The notes below the pieces were generated by a model that saw only the letters and a program-made list of their open reading frames with translations, did not search any database and was not told the origin of the DNA. Below, piece by piece: positions 21,430 to 31,442 of a DNA stretch of 64,000 bases (the first letter of the stretch is position 1; every line of letters begins with the position of its first letter). The translations under genes were made by a program, and so were the position numbers. The stretch comes from Lepus europaeus (lineage: Eukaryota > Chordata > Mammalia > Lagomorpha > Leporidae): positions 65,626,468 through 65,690,467 of the forward strand of contig NC_084838.1 in NCBI RefSeq assembly GCF_033115175.1, in the 5' to 3' direction.

Positions 21430-23320
21430 GAGAAGTGACAACAACAAACTTCTGTAAATTTTTTAGACATTTCATCTGGTCTCAAATGTATTTCATGGTT
21501 CATAATTCAGTCTTGACTCCTGTTATTGGTAGATTTAGGAATTCTGTTTCCTTGTGATTCAATCTGGGAAAGATGTATGTGTGTAAGAATTTATCTGTTT
21601 CTTCTAGATCATCAAATGTGTTGCCACATAGTTCATAGGTATCTCTAACAGTTCTTTGTATTTCTGTGGCATCCCTAGTAGTATCTCAATTTACACTTCT
21701 AATTTTATGTATTTGGAAATCCTGTCTTTTTTTTCTTGGCAAGTATCACTAGGATTTATCAATTTCATCTATAATTTCAAATAACAAGCTCTCAGTTTCA
21801 GATTTTTTTTGTAATTTTTAAGTTTCTATGTCACTTATTTGTACTTTTCATTATATTGTTTGTTTCCTTCTACCAATTCTGTATTTGATTTGTTCTTGCT
21901 TTTTAGTTCATTGAGTATAATGATAAGTTTGAGAGCTTTCTATTATTGTTTTGATGCAGGCATTGACTGCTATAAACATCCTTCTTAATACTACTTTCAC
22001 TGTATCCTATAGGTTTTGGTATGTTGTGTTTGATTTTCACTTTTTTTCAATAATTTTTTAAATTTTCTATTTGATTCATTGGTTGCTTAGGAGTAAGTTG
22101 TCTAGTTTTTATGTATTTGTATGGCTTATAACAGTTTTCTTCCTCATGAATTCTAGTTTTGTCCATTTGCAGTCTGAAGAGATATTCATTATAATTTCTA
22201 TTTTTGTTGAAACTCATTTTGTGGCATACCAGATGATCTAGCCTGGAAAGTGGCATTCTCAAGTCCTTCTTGAATCCCAATAACTCCAATAATTACTCTT
22301 TTCATGCTAACCCATATTGCTCATAAACTTTCATTATCCCTTCCTAATTCTTTTTCTTCTTTTCAGCCCTTAAATTCTGTGTTTAAATTGCCTGTTTTAA
22401 TCTCACTAATTTCTTTCTTCTGTTTATCCTTTATTGATTTTTATAATATATTAAATTTCAGATATTACATTTTCCATTGAAGGAGTTATGCTTGATTTTG
22501 TTTTTTATCACCACCATCTCTCAAACTTGTTCAGATTTTGATTTTCTCTGTGTTCTCTTGAATTTCATTGAGTTTTCTTAAAGCTTGTATTTTGAAATCT
22601 TAAGTATTTGGGAATTTCAAAAGGATGTTTTTTTGTACCTTATTTTGTTCCTTATTAAGCTCATAGTTCCATGGAAGTTTCTGATGACCACTGGAGTACA
22701 TCATCATTTGTGCACTGAACTACTAATTTTAGTAACCTCGTGTCATTTGTGACTCTCCTAGAAATTCTGAGCCATCTTTTCTGCAGTATCGAGCATTGGT
22801 CAGTTGGGCTGAGGGGGCCTCATTGTTCAATGCTATACCCATCAGCCACTAGTGATGCTGGCTGGAGTATAAGACTGAACAAACAGGACCACACAACTTC
22901 ACTGAGCACTGAAGCAGGTCCAATCTGCCTTTAGGCACTGGTCTCAGGGTGTGTTATTTGCCCAAGGTTGAACGAGGGATGGTGGAGGCAAATCCTCAGC
23001 TATTCAGGAAGGCACTAGGTGGGTCACACTTGTTTCTCACCGTCACCATACCCTGAGTAATTTTGGGTGTGCACCCCAGGCATGTGAGAAGTTGGTGGTG
23101 CTATATACAAAACAATTCTGTTTACCAGGGAACAGACCTCTGGCTGATCTGGGGTAAAGTCTAGAGCATGCATCCGCAGGAACTGGCCTTTTTTTCTGTA
23201 GCGCTAGTGTAGATTGCTTGGTATTTGACTCTTTGTTCACGTTGGTGTCTCTGCAGGAATGTCATCACCACAGCTTCATACCTGGCTACCATGTTGGTCC
23301 CACTCCTGCTATTTTAATTG
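21430..23320 (-). mobile_element. Older L1 LINE, antisense: N-terminal/middle ORF2 and 5' region
   Basis: The plus strand carries antisense L1 ORF2 hallmarks: 'tgttgccacatagttcatag' near 21618, 'atttcatctataatttcaaa' near 21761, 'gcattgactgctataaacat' near 21960 and 'atgatctagcctggaaa' near 22231. Beyond about 22310 it turns into a region resembling an old L1 5' UTR. All frames are disrupted. The part past 22310 is less certain. Confidence 0.7.
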
Positions 23321-23536
23321 AGGCAAAATAAATGCATTCAATGAAGTCTCAATATCTTCAGAATGCACTCTGATGAATTTTACCATATCACATAGATTTT
23401 AACCTGTGTATATTTAATCATGACAGAAAATTTCCTTCAGTTGCTTTCCCAATCTCAAAGTCATCTCTGTTCTAATTTCCTTCTGTAGAGAGTAGTTTTG
23501 CCTGTGGTAGTATGTGGTAGAAGTTGAAACATAAAA

Positions 23537-23655
23537 GGGCTTTTCAGAAATTTTCTGGAAAATGCTTATTATGAAAAAAAATCATGCATGAGTTTTTCAA
23601 AAATTACATCAGAATGAACCCATCTTTGAATACTATTTTCCATGAGATTTTTAAA
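23537..23655. mobile_element. MITE-like palindromic element, full length
   Basis: The left end 'cttttcagaaattttctgg' and the right end 'attttccatgagatttttaa' form an imperfect inverted repeat. The interior 'aaaatgcttattatgaaaaa' matches the copies at 7808 and 16462. The length is about 119 bp. Confidence 0.6.
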
Positions 23656-23770
23656 ATACATTTGTACTCTGTATTTTTGCATGTCACATCTATCCTTCAG
23701 CATGTTTTTAGGATGCATTCTTGATGCTACACATCACTAGTTTGATTCCTTTTTGTAAATATTTCTTGTA

Positions 23771-23829
23771 ATTGTTTCCCGGCCTTTTGGCTAAGATCAA
23801 GTGTGGTATCTGTTCTTATCAGTTTAATA
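23771..23829 (+). pseudogene. RNU2 (pseudogene): U2 snRNA pseudogene, 3'-truncated (nt 1-59), tailless retropseudogene
   Basis: The 59 bases match the 5' end of U2 snRNA, beginning exactly at nucleotide 1, with four differences by eye (positions 3, 5, 9 and 35). Stem-loop I and the branch-site recognition segment are present, the latter changed from GTAGTA to GTGGTA. The Sm site and stem-loops III and IV are absent, so it cannot make a functional U2 snRNP. No snRNA promoter (PSE/DSE) is visible upstream. There is no poly(A). Direct repeats abut the copy: AAATATTTCTTGTA (23757-23770) and AAATGTTACTTGCA (23829-23842), 11 of 14 matching. This is the structure of a 3'-truncated, tailless retropseudogene made by L1-type target-primed reverse transcription. 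Confidence 0.93.
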
Positions 23830-24114
23830 AATGTTACTTGCACACTATGAGCTATCTAATATCCTCTTGCCAATGGAAACTTAGATTGCTTATAGTTTGG
23901 GGAAATTATGAATAAAACTGTTTTAAACAGTCTTGCATAATTCATTTTATGAACATATGTTTTTATTTGTCTTGGTTAAAGACCTAGTGGTTGAATAACT
24001 GAGCCATACTTGGTGAAATTGCAGCTTTGTAAGAAAGCATTATTGAATTAATACAGTTGTATCATTCTTTACTCACAGCAGTAGTTTACATGTACATGAA
24101 ATTGGATATTGGTC

Positions 24115-24845
24115 ATATAAAATAAAGAAATCCTGCACGTGATGACATTCTTTTTTTTTTATTATTATTAGGCAGAGTTAGACAGTGAGAGAGTGAGTGA
24201 CAGAGAGAAAGTTCTTCCTTCCATTAGTACACCCCCCACATGGCCGCTACCACAGGCGCACTGTGCTGACTGTTTTCCTGGGCCACAGCAGAGCTGGACT
24301 GGAAGAGGAGCAACCAGGACTAGAACCTGGAGTGCCGGCGCTGCAAGCAGAGGATTAGCCTAATAAGCCGCAGTGCTGGCCACGTGATGACATTCTAAGT
24401 GAAATAAGCTGGACATATGAGGGCAGGTATTACATAGTACCATCTCATTGAAAAACCTAAAATATTGAAACAGAACATAGGAAAGTAGAATGATTTTTTC
24501 CAGGGATTTGGAGTAGGGGGAAGATGAAAGAAGGTACTCATCACAGGGCACAAATGAACATTTATCCCAGATGAATTAAACTTAGAGAATTCTGCATCTG
24601 TAGTTAACAATATTGTGTTCTATAAAAAAATTGGAGCAGGTGTATCTTAAATGTTCCCGTAACAATGAGAATAAGAAGAAGAGGAGAGCAGGAGGAAACT
24701 TTTGAGGTGATGTATATGTAAGTGGCACTGATTGTGGTGATGGTTTCACTAGTATATACTCATCTCCAAACTCTTAATTTATGTACATTAAGTATGTGTA
24801 GCTTTTTTAAGTTGATCATACATCATTGATGAACTTTTATAATCA
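24115..24845 (+). mobile_element. L1M (L1MA/MB-like) ORF2 end and 3' UTR, interrupted by a CSINE
   Basis: Plus-strand old L1 landmarks: 'aaagaaatcctgcacgtga' before the SINE, then 'taagtgaaataagctggaca', 'tagttaacaatattgtgttc', 'tatcttaaatgttcccgtaa' and 'tgattgtggtgatggtttc' after it. The order and spacing match the classic L1 ORF2 terminus and 3' UTR. The orientation is opposite to the adjoining L1M fragment, so these are separate insertions or an inversion. Confidence 0.85.
24152..24380 (-). mobile_element. CSINE, younger subfamily with internal deletion, perfect 16-bp TSD
   Basis: The element has a T-run, a GA-rich block, the SINE body and the head 'attagcctaataagccgcag...ctggcc' typical of the subfamily also seen at 30156 and 45752. 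About 80 bp of the middle is missing. The flanks are identical: CACGTGATGACATTCT at 24136-24151 and 24381-24396. Confidence 0.94.
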
Positions 24846-24924
24846 AACAACATGCCCTACTGAGCCCTCCAAACTATTGCTTCCAAGCATTCTAACAACT
24901 TTTCTTCATGTTTCTTATTGTGTG

Positions 24925-27540
24925 ATTTTTTTCCTTTAATTTTTTGTTAATATACAGAACAGACTTCATGTATTTCATGGGTACAAGTCTAAGATGATAA
25001 CCATACTTCCCCATCTCTCCCTCCCTCAATGCCTTTTCTAACTCCTTTTTTGTTTTCTTTAATATATTGCAAAAACGAATTTAAATTGACTCTATAAACA
25101 TAGGCTAGCACTAACCTTCATTTTCAACAAGTAAATATAGAAAGAACACAGTTCCACAGGTGTATAAAAGGGCTGGAAACTGTAATCAAATCAAAAATGT
25201 CTATTTCATTCTTTAGTATCACATATCAGAAAACATGATGTTTGTCTTTTGGGGACTTGCTTAATTCAACAAGTTTAATGGTTTCTAGTTGCATTCATTT
25301 CATTGCAAAAGACTGGATTTCATTCTTTTTATTCTAAGTAGTATTCCCTAGTATATATTTACACCACATTTTATTTATCCAGTCATCAGTTTATGGAAAA
25401 CTGGATTGATTCCAAATCTTAGCTATTGTGAATTGAGTTGCAATAAACATGGAGATCAAAATAAGTCTTTAATATTCTGATTTCATTTCATTTCAGTAAG
25501 TTCTCAGGAGTGGAAATTTGGTCATTTGGTGACTCTATTTTCAGGTTTATGGGGAATCTCCATACTGTCTTCCATAATGTCTATCCTAGTTTACATTCCC
25601 ACCAACAGTTGATCAGGATACTTTTTTCCCCACATCCTTGCAAGCATTTATTATTTGTTGATTTCTTTAGGACAGCCATTCTAACTTGGGTGCGATGAAA
25701 CATCATTTTGGTTTTTATTACATTTTCCTGATGGCTAGTGATTCTGAGCATTTTTTCATGTGTCTGCTGGTCATTGTATTTCATCCTTTGAAAAATGACT
25801 ACTCATGTCCCCTGCCTATTTCTTAACTGGGTTATTTTGTTGTTGTTACTGAGTTACTTGATCTCTTTATAGACTGGCTATTAATACTTTATCAGTTTCA
25901 TAGTCTGCAAATACTTTCTCCGATTCTGTTGGTAGCTTCTTCACTTTGTTGAGTGTTTTTTTTGCAGTGGAGAAGCTACTTAACTCAATGTAATCCCATC
26001 TGTTTAATTTTGCTTTTATTGCCAATGCTTCTGGGGTCTTCCAAGAATTCTTTGCCTATGCCAATGTCATGAAGAGTTTCCCCAGTGCTTTCCTTCATGG
26101 TTAGATGGTATCAGGTCATACATTTATATACTTGATGCATTGTGAGTTGATTTTTGTATAAGGTGCAACTTTGGGGTCTTGTTTCATACATGTGCATGTA
26201 GAGATCCAACTTTACCAGCACCATTTGATGAAGAGACTGTCTTTTCTTTATGGATTGATTTTTAGCTCATTTGTCAAACATTAGTTGGTTGTAGCTACAT
26301 GAATCTTTAATTTCTGGAGTTTCTATTCTATTACATAAGATCTATATGTTTATTTTTGTGCCAGCACCACTCTGTTTTGATTATAACTGCTTTGTACTAT
26401 GTCTTGAAATTTGGTATTGTGATGCCTCTGGCTTTCTTTTTGTTATTTAAGATTGCTTAATCTATTCAAGGTCTCTTGTGTTTCTATATGAATTTTAGTA
26501 TTGATTTTTCTATATCTGAGAAGAATGTTGCTGGTATATTGATTGGAATTGCATTGAATCCCTAAATTGCTTTGGGGAGTATGGATGTTTTGATGATACT
26601 GATCCTTCCAGTCCATAAACATAGAAGATTTGTTTCCATTTTTTCTTTTATGTCTTCTATTTCTTCAATCTCTTGTAAAATTTTCATTGTAGCAATATTT
26701 CATTTATTTATAATCTGCCTAGGTTGTGTTCATAAAAAAATCCCTAAATTTTTTAGCAATAGAACTGTGTGTTTTTTTATTGTCTACATCAGGGATTATA
26801 GTGTATATATAGTATTAAGTTATCAATGCACTTAGAACTAATATTGAGCAGCTACAACTATCAGTAATACAAAATAGAAATAAGTCTACTTAATATTCCT
26901 TGTGTTGTGGTCAAGTGTTTTAATTCTACATCTCTTATAAAAACCCAAAACAGAATCATTATATTTACTTTAACTAATAAGTAGTCATTTAAAGAAACTT
27001 AGAGAAAAATAGTCTTCCATATTTAGCCACATATTTCCTATCTTCAGTCTTCTTTTCTTCTAATTATTGATCCAAACCTTGACCTGAAATAGTTTACACT
27101 GTACTTCATGAAATTGTTCTTGCATTTCCTGTAGTGTAGGTCAGTTTGTTCATATGTATCCCAAAGCCCTATGGTGAACTCTCACGCAGACTTCAGCGGT
27201 GCCATCTGCAGAGCTCCCTCTGATCCAGTACCACCACCAAACCAGCCCACCACCAAGTGACTACAGCCAACTTAGCAGCTCCAAATTCCAATATCTGTAA
27301 CCTCAGTTCAGTGGCACCTGTGGGTTCTTGGACTCTACCTCCCAGCACTGTTGTCAGAAATTTTTTTACCAGAAAGATAGCCAAAGAAACACAGAGTTTG
27401 TTATATTATTCTTTGAAAATTGTCTTTGACTGCATGTTGTCCAGTGTCTGAAATATTTGTTTCATATATCTTGTGCGTTTTTATCATTGTTTATATCAGT
27501 AGGGCAAGCCTGGTATCACTTTCTCTGTTATGACTCTGCA
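24925..27540 (-). mobile_element. L1 LINE, antisense, composite of 3' UTR, ORF2 and probable 5' region
   Basis: Low coordinates hold the 3' UTR (T-rich, 'gacttcatgtatttcatggg'). ORF2 follows in reverse, with 'gcattcatttcattgcaaaa' near 25292, 'gcagtggagaagctactta' near 25965 and 'gattataactgctttgtact' near 26379. Beyond about 26830 the sequence becomes older L1-like, and 27400-27540 resembles the 5' end of an L1M. The ORF2 part is decayed but collinear with 3203-5655 and lacks the nested insertion found there. Confidence 0.75.
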
Positions 27541-28354
27541 AAGAGATTACACTTTCATTTTAGATGATTATGTTTAATGTTTTATTTCTTTTTTATAAAA
27601 TAATGCTTGAATGAAAAGTATTTTTTAAAAGCTCAGTACTGGAAAAAACAACTGGAAAATGAACTTTTTACAGTCTCATTCAAAAAGTATTTTTGAGAAT
27701 TTTCCTAAACAATAAACGCTGTGCACATAAAAATTAATATTCAAAGGACAGCCCAAGTATTGTTAGTAATGTACAGTTCTCCTCTAAATGTTTATTGCTA
27801 TAATATCACTTCTGCTTGGTACAGACCAGATTTCTCTGCAGTTTATTATCAGTCAACAGTTATTATATGGCAATAGTGTTTACAAACTATAATTTATTAC
27901 TTTTACTTATGAGTTAGTATCAAATGAAAGAAACAAATCATGCATTACTTTTGGTTGGAAAAATTCTATACACTAGAATATATTAACAGTGTCATTGTTA
28001 ATGTTTTGAAAAATGTATTCATTCAACACTCTTGAAAGCAGAAATTCCTGTAATGTGAAAAGGGTCAGGCTGTTTTGCTGAGTGTCTGTTGTATATAGAG
28101 TTTGCTCACACCCTCTGCTCATTCAATGATAAATGATACTTCAAAGAGTACCATTTTAAATTAACCAATTTCACAGCAAAATGCAAAATCTTAATTTTAG
28201 ATATTTGAAGCCCTTTGAGTTATCTTGTAATCAATGAAATAACTCCTAGATATGTGATATTTTTAAGACAAGATTATAACAAAACTCTTCCATTTGATGA
28301 AATATCATTAACACACGTTTTAAAATATCTAATAGCACATATAAAAAGTACAGA
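27541..28354. other. Unique AT-rich DNA
   Basis: No gene or secure repeat is recognised in this interval. Confidence 0.5.
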
Positions 28355-28560
28355 TTGGTATAGTGAAAAGCACACTATAGCATACAGAAGTTAAAATTCA
28401 TGATCTCTCATTGTTGCTCATAATAATGTACCCAATTTGGGCAGGTTATTCAATTTTCATAACTTATTTCTCCATACATTAAGAAAAGGATAGCACCATA
28501 TGTCTTAATAGCATCACTATTTTTGCCAGCATGATGAAGATTATGGGAATCACTTCAGTG
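28355..28560 (+). mobile_element. MIR-like fossil SINE (tentative)
   Basis: The order of motifs resembles MIR: 'tggtatagtgaaaagcaca', then 'gggcaggttattcaatttt', then 'ttatttctccatacattaag' followed by 'ggatagcac'. Divergence is high and the subfamily cannot be assigned. Confidence 0.5.
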
Positions 28561-28825
28561 TATGAGTGTCATGATTGTCACTGAAGAAAAACAGTGAGAT
28601 TTTTCTTCCAGCCTCTGTTCACTGTTGGTTTACCAGGTTGCCTTTAGAAAAGATTTAGAGCTATTTCTCAAATTCATAAATGATGTCTTTAATATCTACT
28701 CTTTTGAACTGGCAGGGAAATAATTCATAGAGAAGGAGAAACATTAAAGAATACCAGCCTAAGCTATTAAAAGAAAAATCACTTATGAAACTAGATATTT
28801 TGATTAATATATATTGAGATTTTTT

Positions 28826-29150
28826 AAAGATTTTTTTTTATTGAAAGAGTTAAAGAGAGAGGTAGAGACAGACACAGACAGGGAGGGGGTGTCTTCCATA
28901 TGCTGGCTCACTCCCCAGAAGGCTGGGACTCCCAGAAATGAGCTGATCCAAAGCCAGGAGCCAGGAGCTTCATCTGGGTCTCCCACATGGATACAGGGGC
29001 CCAAAGATTTAGGCCATCTTCCACTGCTTTCCCAGGTGCATTAACAGAGAGCTGGCTTGGAAGTGGAGCAGCCAGGACTTGAACTGGCACCCATATGAGA
29101 TGCCAGCTCTGTAGGCCAGGGTTTTAACCAGCTCCCACAGCACTGGCCCT
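28826..29150 (-). mobile_element. CSINE, full length, moderately diverged
   Basis: The reverse-oriented SINE runs from a T-rich start to the head 'cccacagcactggccc'. The body landmarks 'ccaaagccaggagccaggag' and 'gtctcccacatggatacagg' are clear. It lies immediately upstream of the tRNA-Gln fragment at 29172-29210. Confidence 0.9.
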
Positions 29151-29171
29151 GGGATTTTTAGAAAAGGATAC

Positions 29172-29210
29172 TTTCAAAGTCCAGAGTGCTAACCATTGCA
29201 CCATGGAACC
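29172..29210 (-). pseudogene. tRNA-Gln (TTG) 5'-half retropseudogene, tailless
   Basis: On the minus strand the copy begins GGTTCCATGGTGCAATGG and continues through the D-arm ('TTAGCACTCTGG') into the anticodon loop, with TTG at 29177-29175. It matches the 5' half of mammalian tRNA-Gln. The variable loop, T-arm (B box) and acceptor 3' strand are missing, so no tRNA can form. Direct repeats GGATACTTTCAAA (29166-29178) and GGACACTTTCAAA (29219-29231) bracket it, overlapping the anticodon loop through shared CTTTCAA homology. A few non-tRNA bases (TCTTAGCA) precede the 5' end. The structure fits a 3'-truncated small-RNA retropseudogene without a tail. Confidence 0.85.
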
Positions 29211-29231
29211 TGCTAAGAGGACACTTTCAAA

Positions 29232-30089
29232 TCAAGCACACACATAGGTTTTAATTGTCTAATAGTTCGGTATTTACCACAAAGACAATTTCCAGTCTCG
29301 TAATCACTCATTAGATTTTAGTGTGCCCATGTTCATTATTCTGTTTGTATAGCATCTTATTGCTCAAATAATTGGCATAATGACATCTCTAATGGAATAT
29401 TTAAATTTATCTCAATAGATTTGTATGTAAAATTCTTCAACCTCCAGATACTGTTTTTCTTATACTGTATGTTTAAAAGTTTTCTTTTTTGCCCCAGTAG
29501 ATCTGCCTGCCACTAAAGGCCAAACAAGGAGAATTTCATATCCACTTCTTAAATACTGTTTACTGAAACGTCAATGAAGTGAGAATGAAAGGCTCTAGAG
29601 AAAGTTCACTGAGCTATGATAATTTATCAAATCTAAACAAAACCCCAGGTGGAGTCCAAGTTTATAACCTAGATTTAAATTACTGCACAGAATTACTTTT
29701 TATCTTTCTGGATCTTTAAAAGTCACAGCTCTATCCGTGAAACCTGTACTTGTGCAGTACATCATTTATGTCAACATTCATACTTGGCTTACAAGATTGA
29801 ATAATACAGGAGGGATTATAAGCAATAAAATAATTTCTCCTCTAGTGGAACACCACTCAAATAGGCCACTTTTATTGTTTAATTTAAAATCGTACACCAA
29901 TATCAGTAAAATAACATCAAACAAAGTTAGACACTCCTGTAAAGCAGCAACATGAAGACTGAACTTCTCTTGCTAAATAACTGTTTCCTGGCTCCCTAGT
30001 GAAAACCCTTAGAGCTTCCTTTAAATGAGCAAAGCTAGGAATTGTTGTCTCAGGTAAGCAAAATATGTATTTTTTAATAGAAATTTAGA
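29232..30089. other. Unique DNA
   Basis: No gene or clear repeat is seen. A 72-codon ORF (29737-29955) has no recognisable features. Confidence 0.5.
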
Positions 30090-30600
30090 CTGTAGTGCTG
30101 GAAAGCACCTGTGAATCATCAAAGTTGGCCTCGTCAGTTTATAGATGAGGAAACTGGCCGGCGCCACGGCTCACTAGGCTAATCCTCCGCCTGCGGTGCC
30201 GGCACCCCGGGTTCTAGTCCCGGTTGGGGCACCGATCCTGTCCCGGTTGCCCCTCTTCCAGGCCAGCTCTCTGCTGTGGCCCAGGAGTGCAGTGGAGGAT
30301 GGCCCAAGAGGTTGGGCCCTGCACCCCATGGGAGAGCAGGATAAGTACCTGGCTCCTGCCATCGGATCAGCGTGGTGCGCAGGCCGCAGTGCGCTACCGC
30401 GGCGGCCATTGGAGGGTGAACCAACGGCAAAAGGAAGACCTTTCTCTCTGTCTCTCTCTCACTGTCCACTCTGCCTGTCAAAAAAAAATAGATGAGGAAA
30501 CTGAGACCTGACGTGTGATGTCTGACTGAAAGAATCAGTAGGTGACTAGGTAACACAGTGACTGTGACAGTGTTCTGACTCCATCATGATACTTCACTAT
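30090..30600 (-). mobile_element. MIR, antisense, split by a young CSINE
   Basis: The segment 'tttatagatgaggaaactg' before the SINE continues as 'agacctgacgtg' after it, the characteristic antisense MIR core. Further right, 'gtgttctgactcc' matches the antisense MIR 5' portion. The CSINE occupies 30156-30487. Confidence 0.7.
30156..30487 (+). mobile_element. Young CSINE subfamily copy, GC-rich and nearly intact
   Basis: The head 'ggccggcgccacggctcact' is followed by 'aggctaatcctccgcctgcg', many preserved CpG sites, and the tail 'ctctgcctgtcaaaaaaaa'. The target-site duplication is perfect: ATAGATGAGGAAACT at 30141-30155 and 30488-30502. CpG retention plus the perfect duplication mark it as one of the most recent insertions in the window. 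The 60-125 codon ORFs over it are incidental. Confidence 0.96.
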
Positions 30601-31110
30601 GGTCAAACATTGTTGCCACCATGATATCACATGTAAAACATTCATTTATTGAGAGCTGACTGTGTGATTTGTACTACACTATAGTTCTTTTCATTGGGAG
30701 TATAAAAAGAGTAATTATTTCTTCACAAATGAAATAACATTCCTATTGCACACATTCCTATTGAAATGACTCCTATCCATTGTCTACTGAGTTGACACGT
30801 GGATAAATATTCTCATCCAAGTATGTCAAACTAGAACTATTTGTTCAAGGATGCCTTTATTTTAATTATGAAGTAATTAAGATTACAAATTTAATTTAGT
30901 TGAGTGATACATGTCAATATCATACATGTTGGGGAGGGGGTGATAATGAGCTGTTCTCTCAAAGTCATTGAAAACAACAGTAACTGAATGGCTTACTAAT
31001 GGCACATCTACTTTCAAAGTAAACTCTTCCATTTGCTAAAATATAGAATAAAAGAGTGATTTGAGAGATCAAAGCCTCATGATCAGATAGTTAAATCAAT
31101 TTCCAATGTT
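30601..31110. other. Unique AT-rich DNA
   Basis: No gene or secure repeat is recognised. Confidence 0.5.
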
Positions 31111-31120
31111 ATTCACTTTT

Positions 31121-31442
31121 TTTTTTAAGCTTTATTTAAAGTCAGAGTTGCACAGAGAGGTAGAGGCAGAGAGAGAGGGAGGTCTTCCATCCACTGGTTC
31201 ACTCCCCAATTGGCTACAATGGCTGGAACTGTGCCGATCTGAAGCCAGGACCCAAGAGCTTCCTCCAGGTCTTACCATGCTGGTGCAGGGGCCCAAGGAC
31301 TTGGGGCATCTTCTACTACTTTCCCAGGCCATAGCAGAGAGCTGGATTGCAAGTGGAGTAGCCGGGGCTTGAACCAGAGCACATATGGGATGCCGACACT
31401 GCAGGCGACAGCTTTATCTGCTACGCCACAGCGCCGGTCCCC
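31121..31442 (-). mobile_element. CSINE, full length
   Basis: The copy runs from a T-run and 'aagctttatttaaag' to the head 'tacgccacagcgccggtcc'. The flanks are ATTCACTTTT (31111-31120) and ATTTACTTTT (31445-31454). Confidence 0.93.

Larger units (their letters stand above)
23330..24115 (-). mobile_element. L1M 3' region, antisense, interrupted by a MITE and a U2 fragment
   Basis: Antisense old L1 3' UTR and late-ORF2 strings are visible, for example 'tagtttggggaaattatgaa' near 23895 and 'tgaacatatgtttttatttg' near 23949. Inserted into it are a MITE-like element (23537-23655) and a 59-nt U2 snRNA copy (23771-23829). Confidence 0.65.

Noticed and set aside
27180-27400. GC-richer patch considered as an exon or a retrocopy
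   Set aside because: Its position at the end of an antisense L1 and the lack of any protein similarity make an old L1 5' region more likely. The ORFs on both strands are about 64 codons and motif-free.
30174-30556. Overlapping 62-125 codon ORFs on both strands
   Set aside because: They lie on a GC-rich young CSINE, whose few stop codons give spurious frames. The same applies to 45778-46109, 49062-49418, 33000-33921 and 43216-43521.
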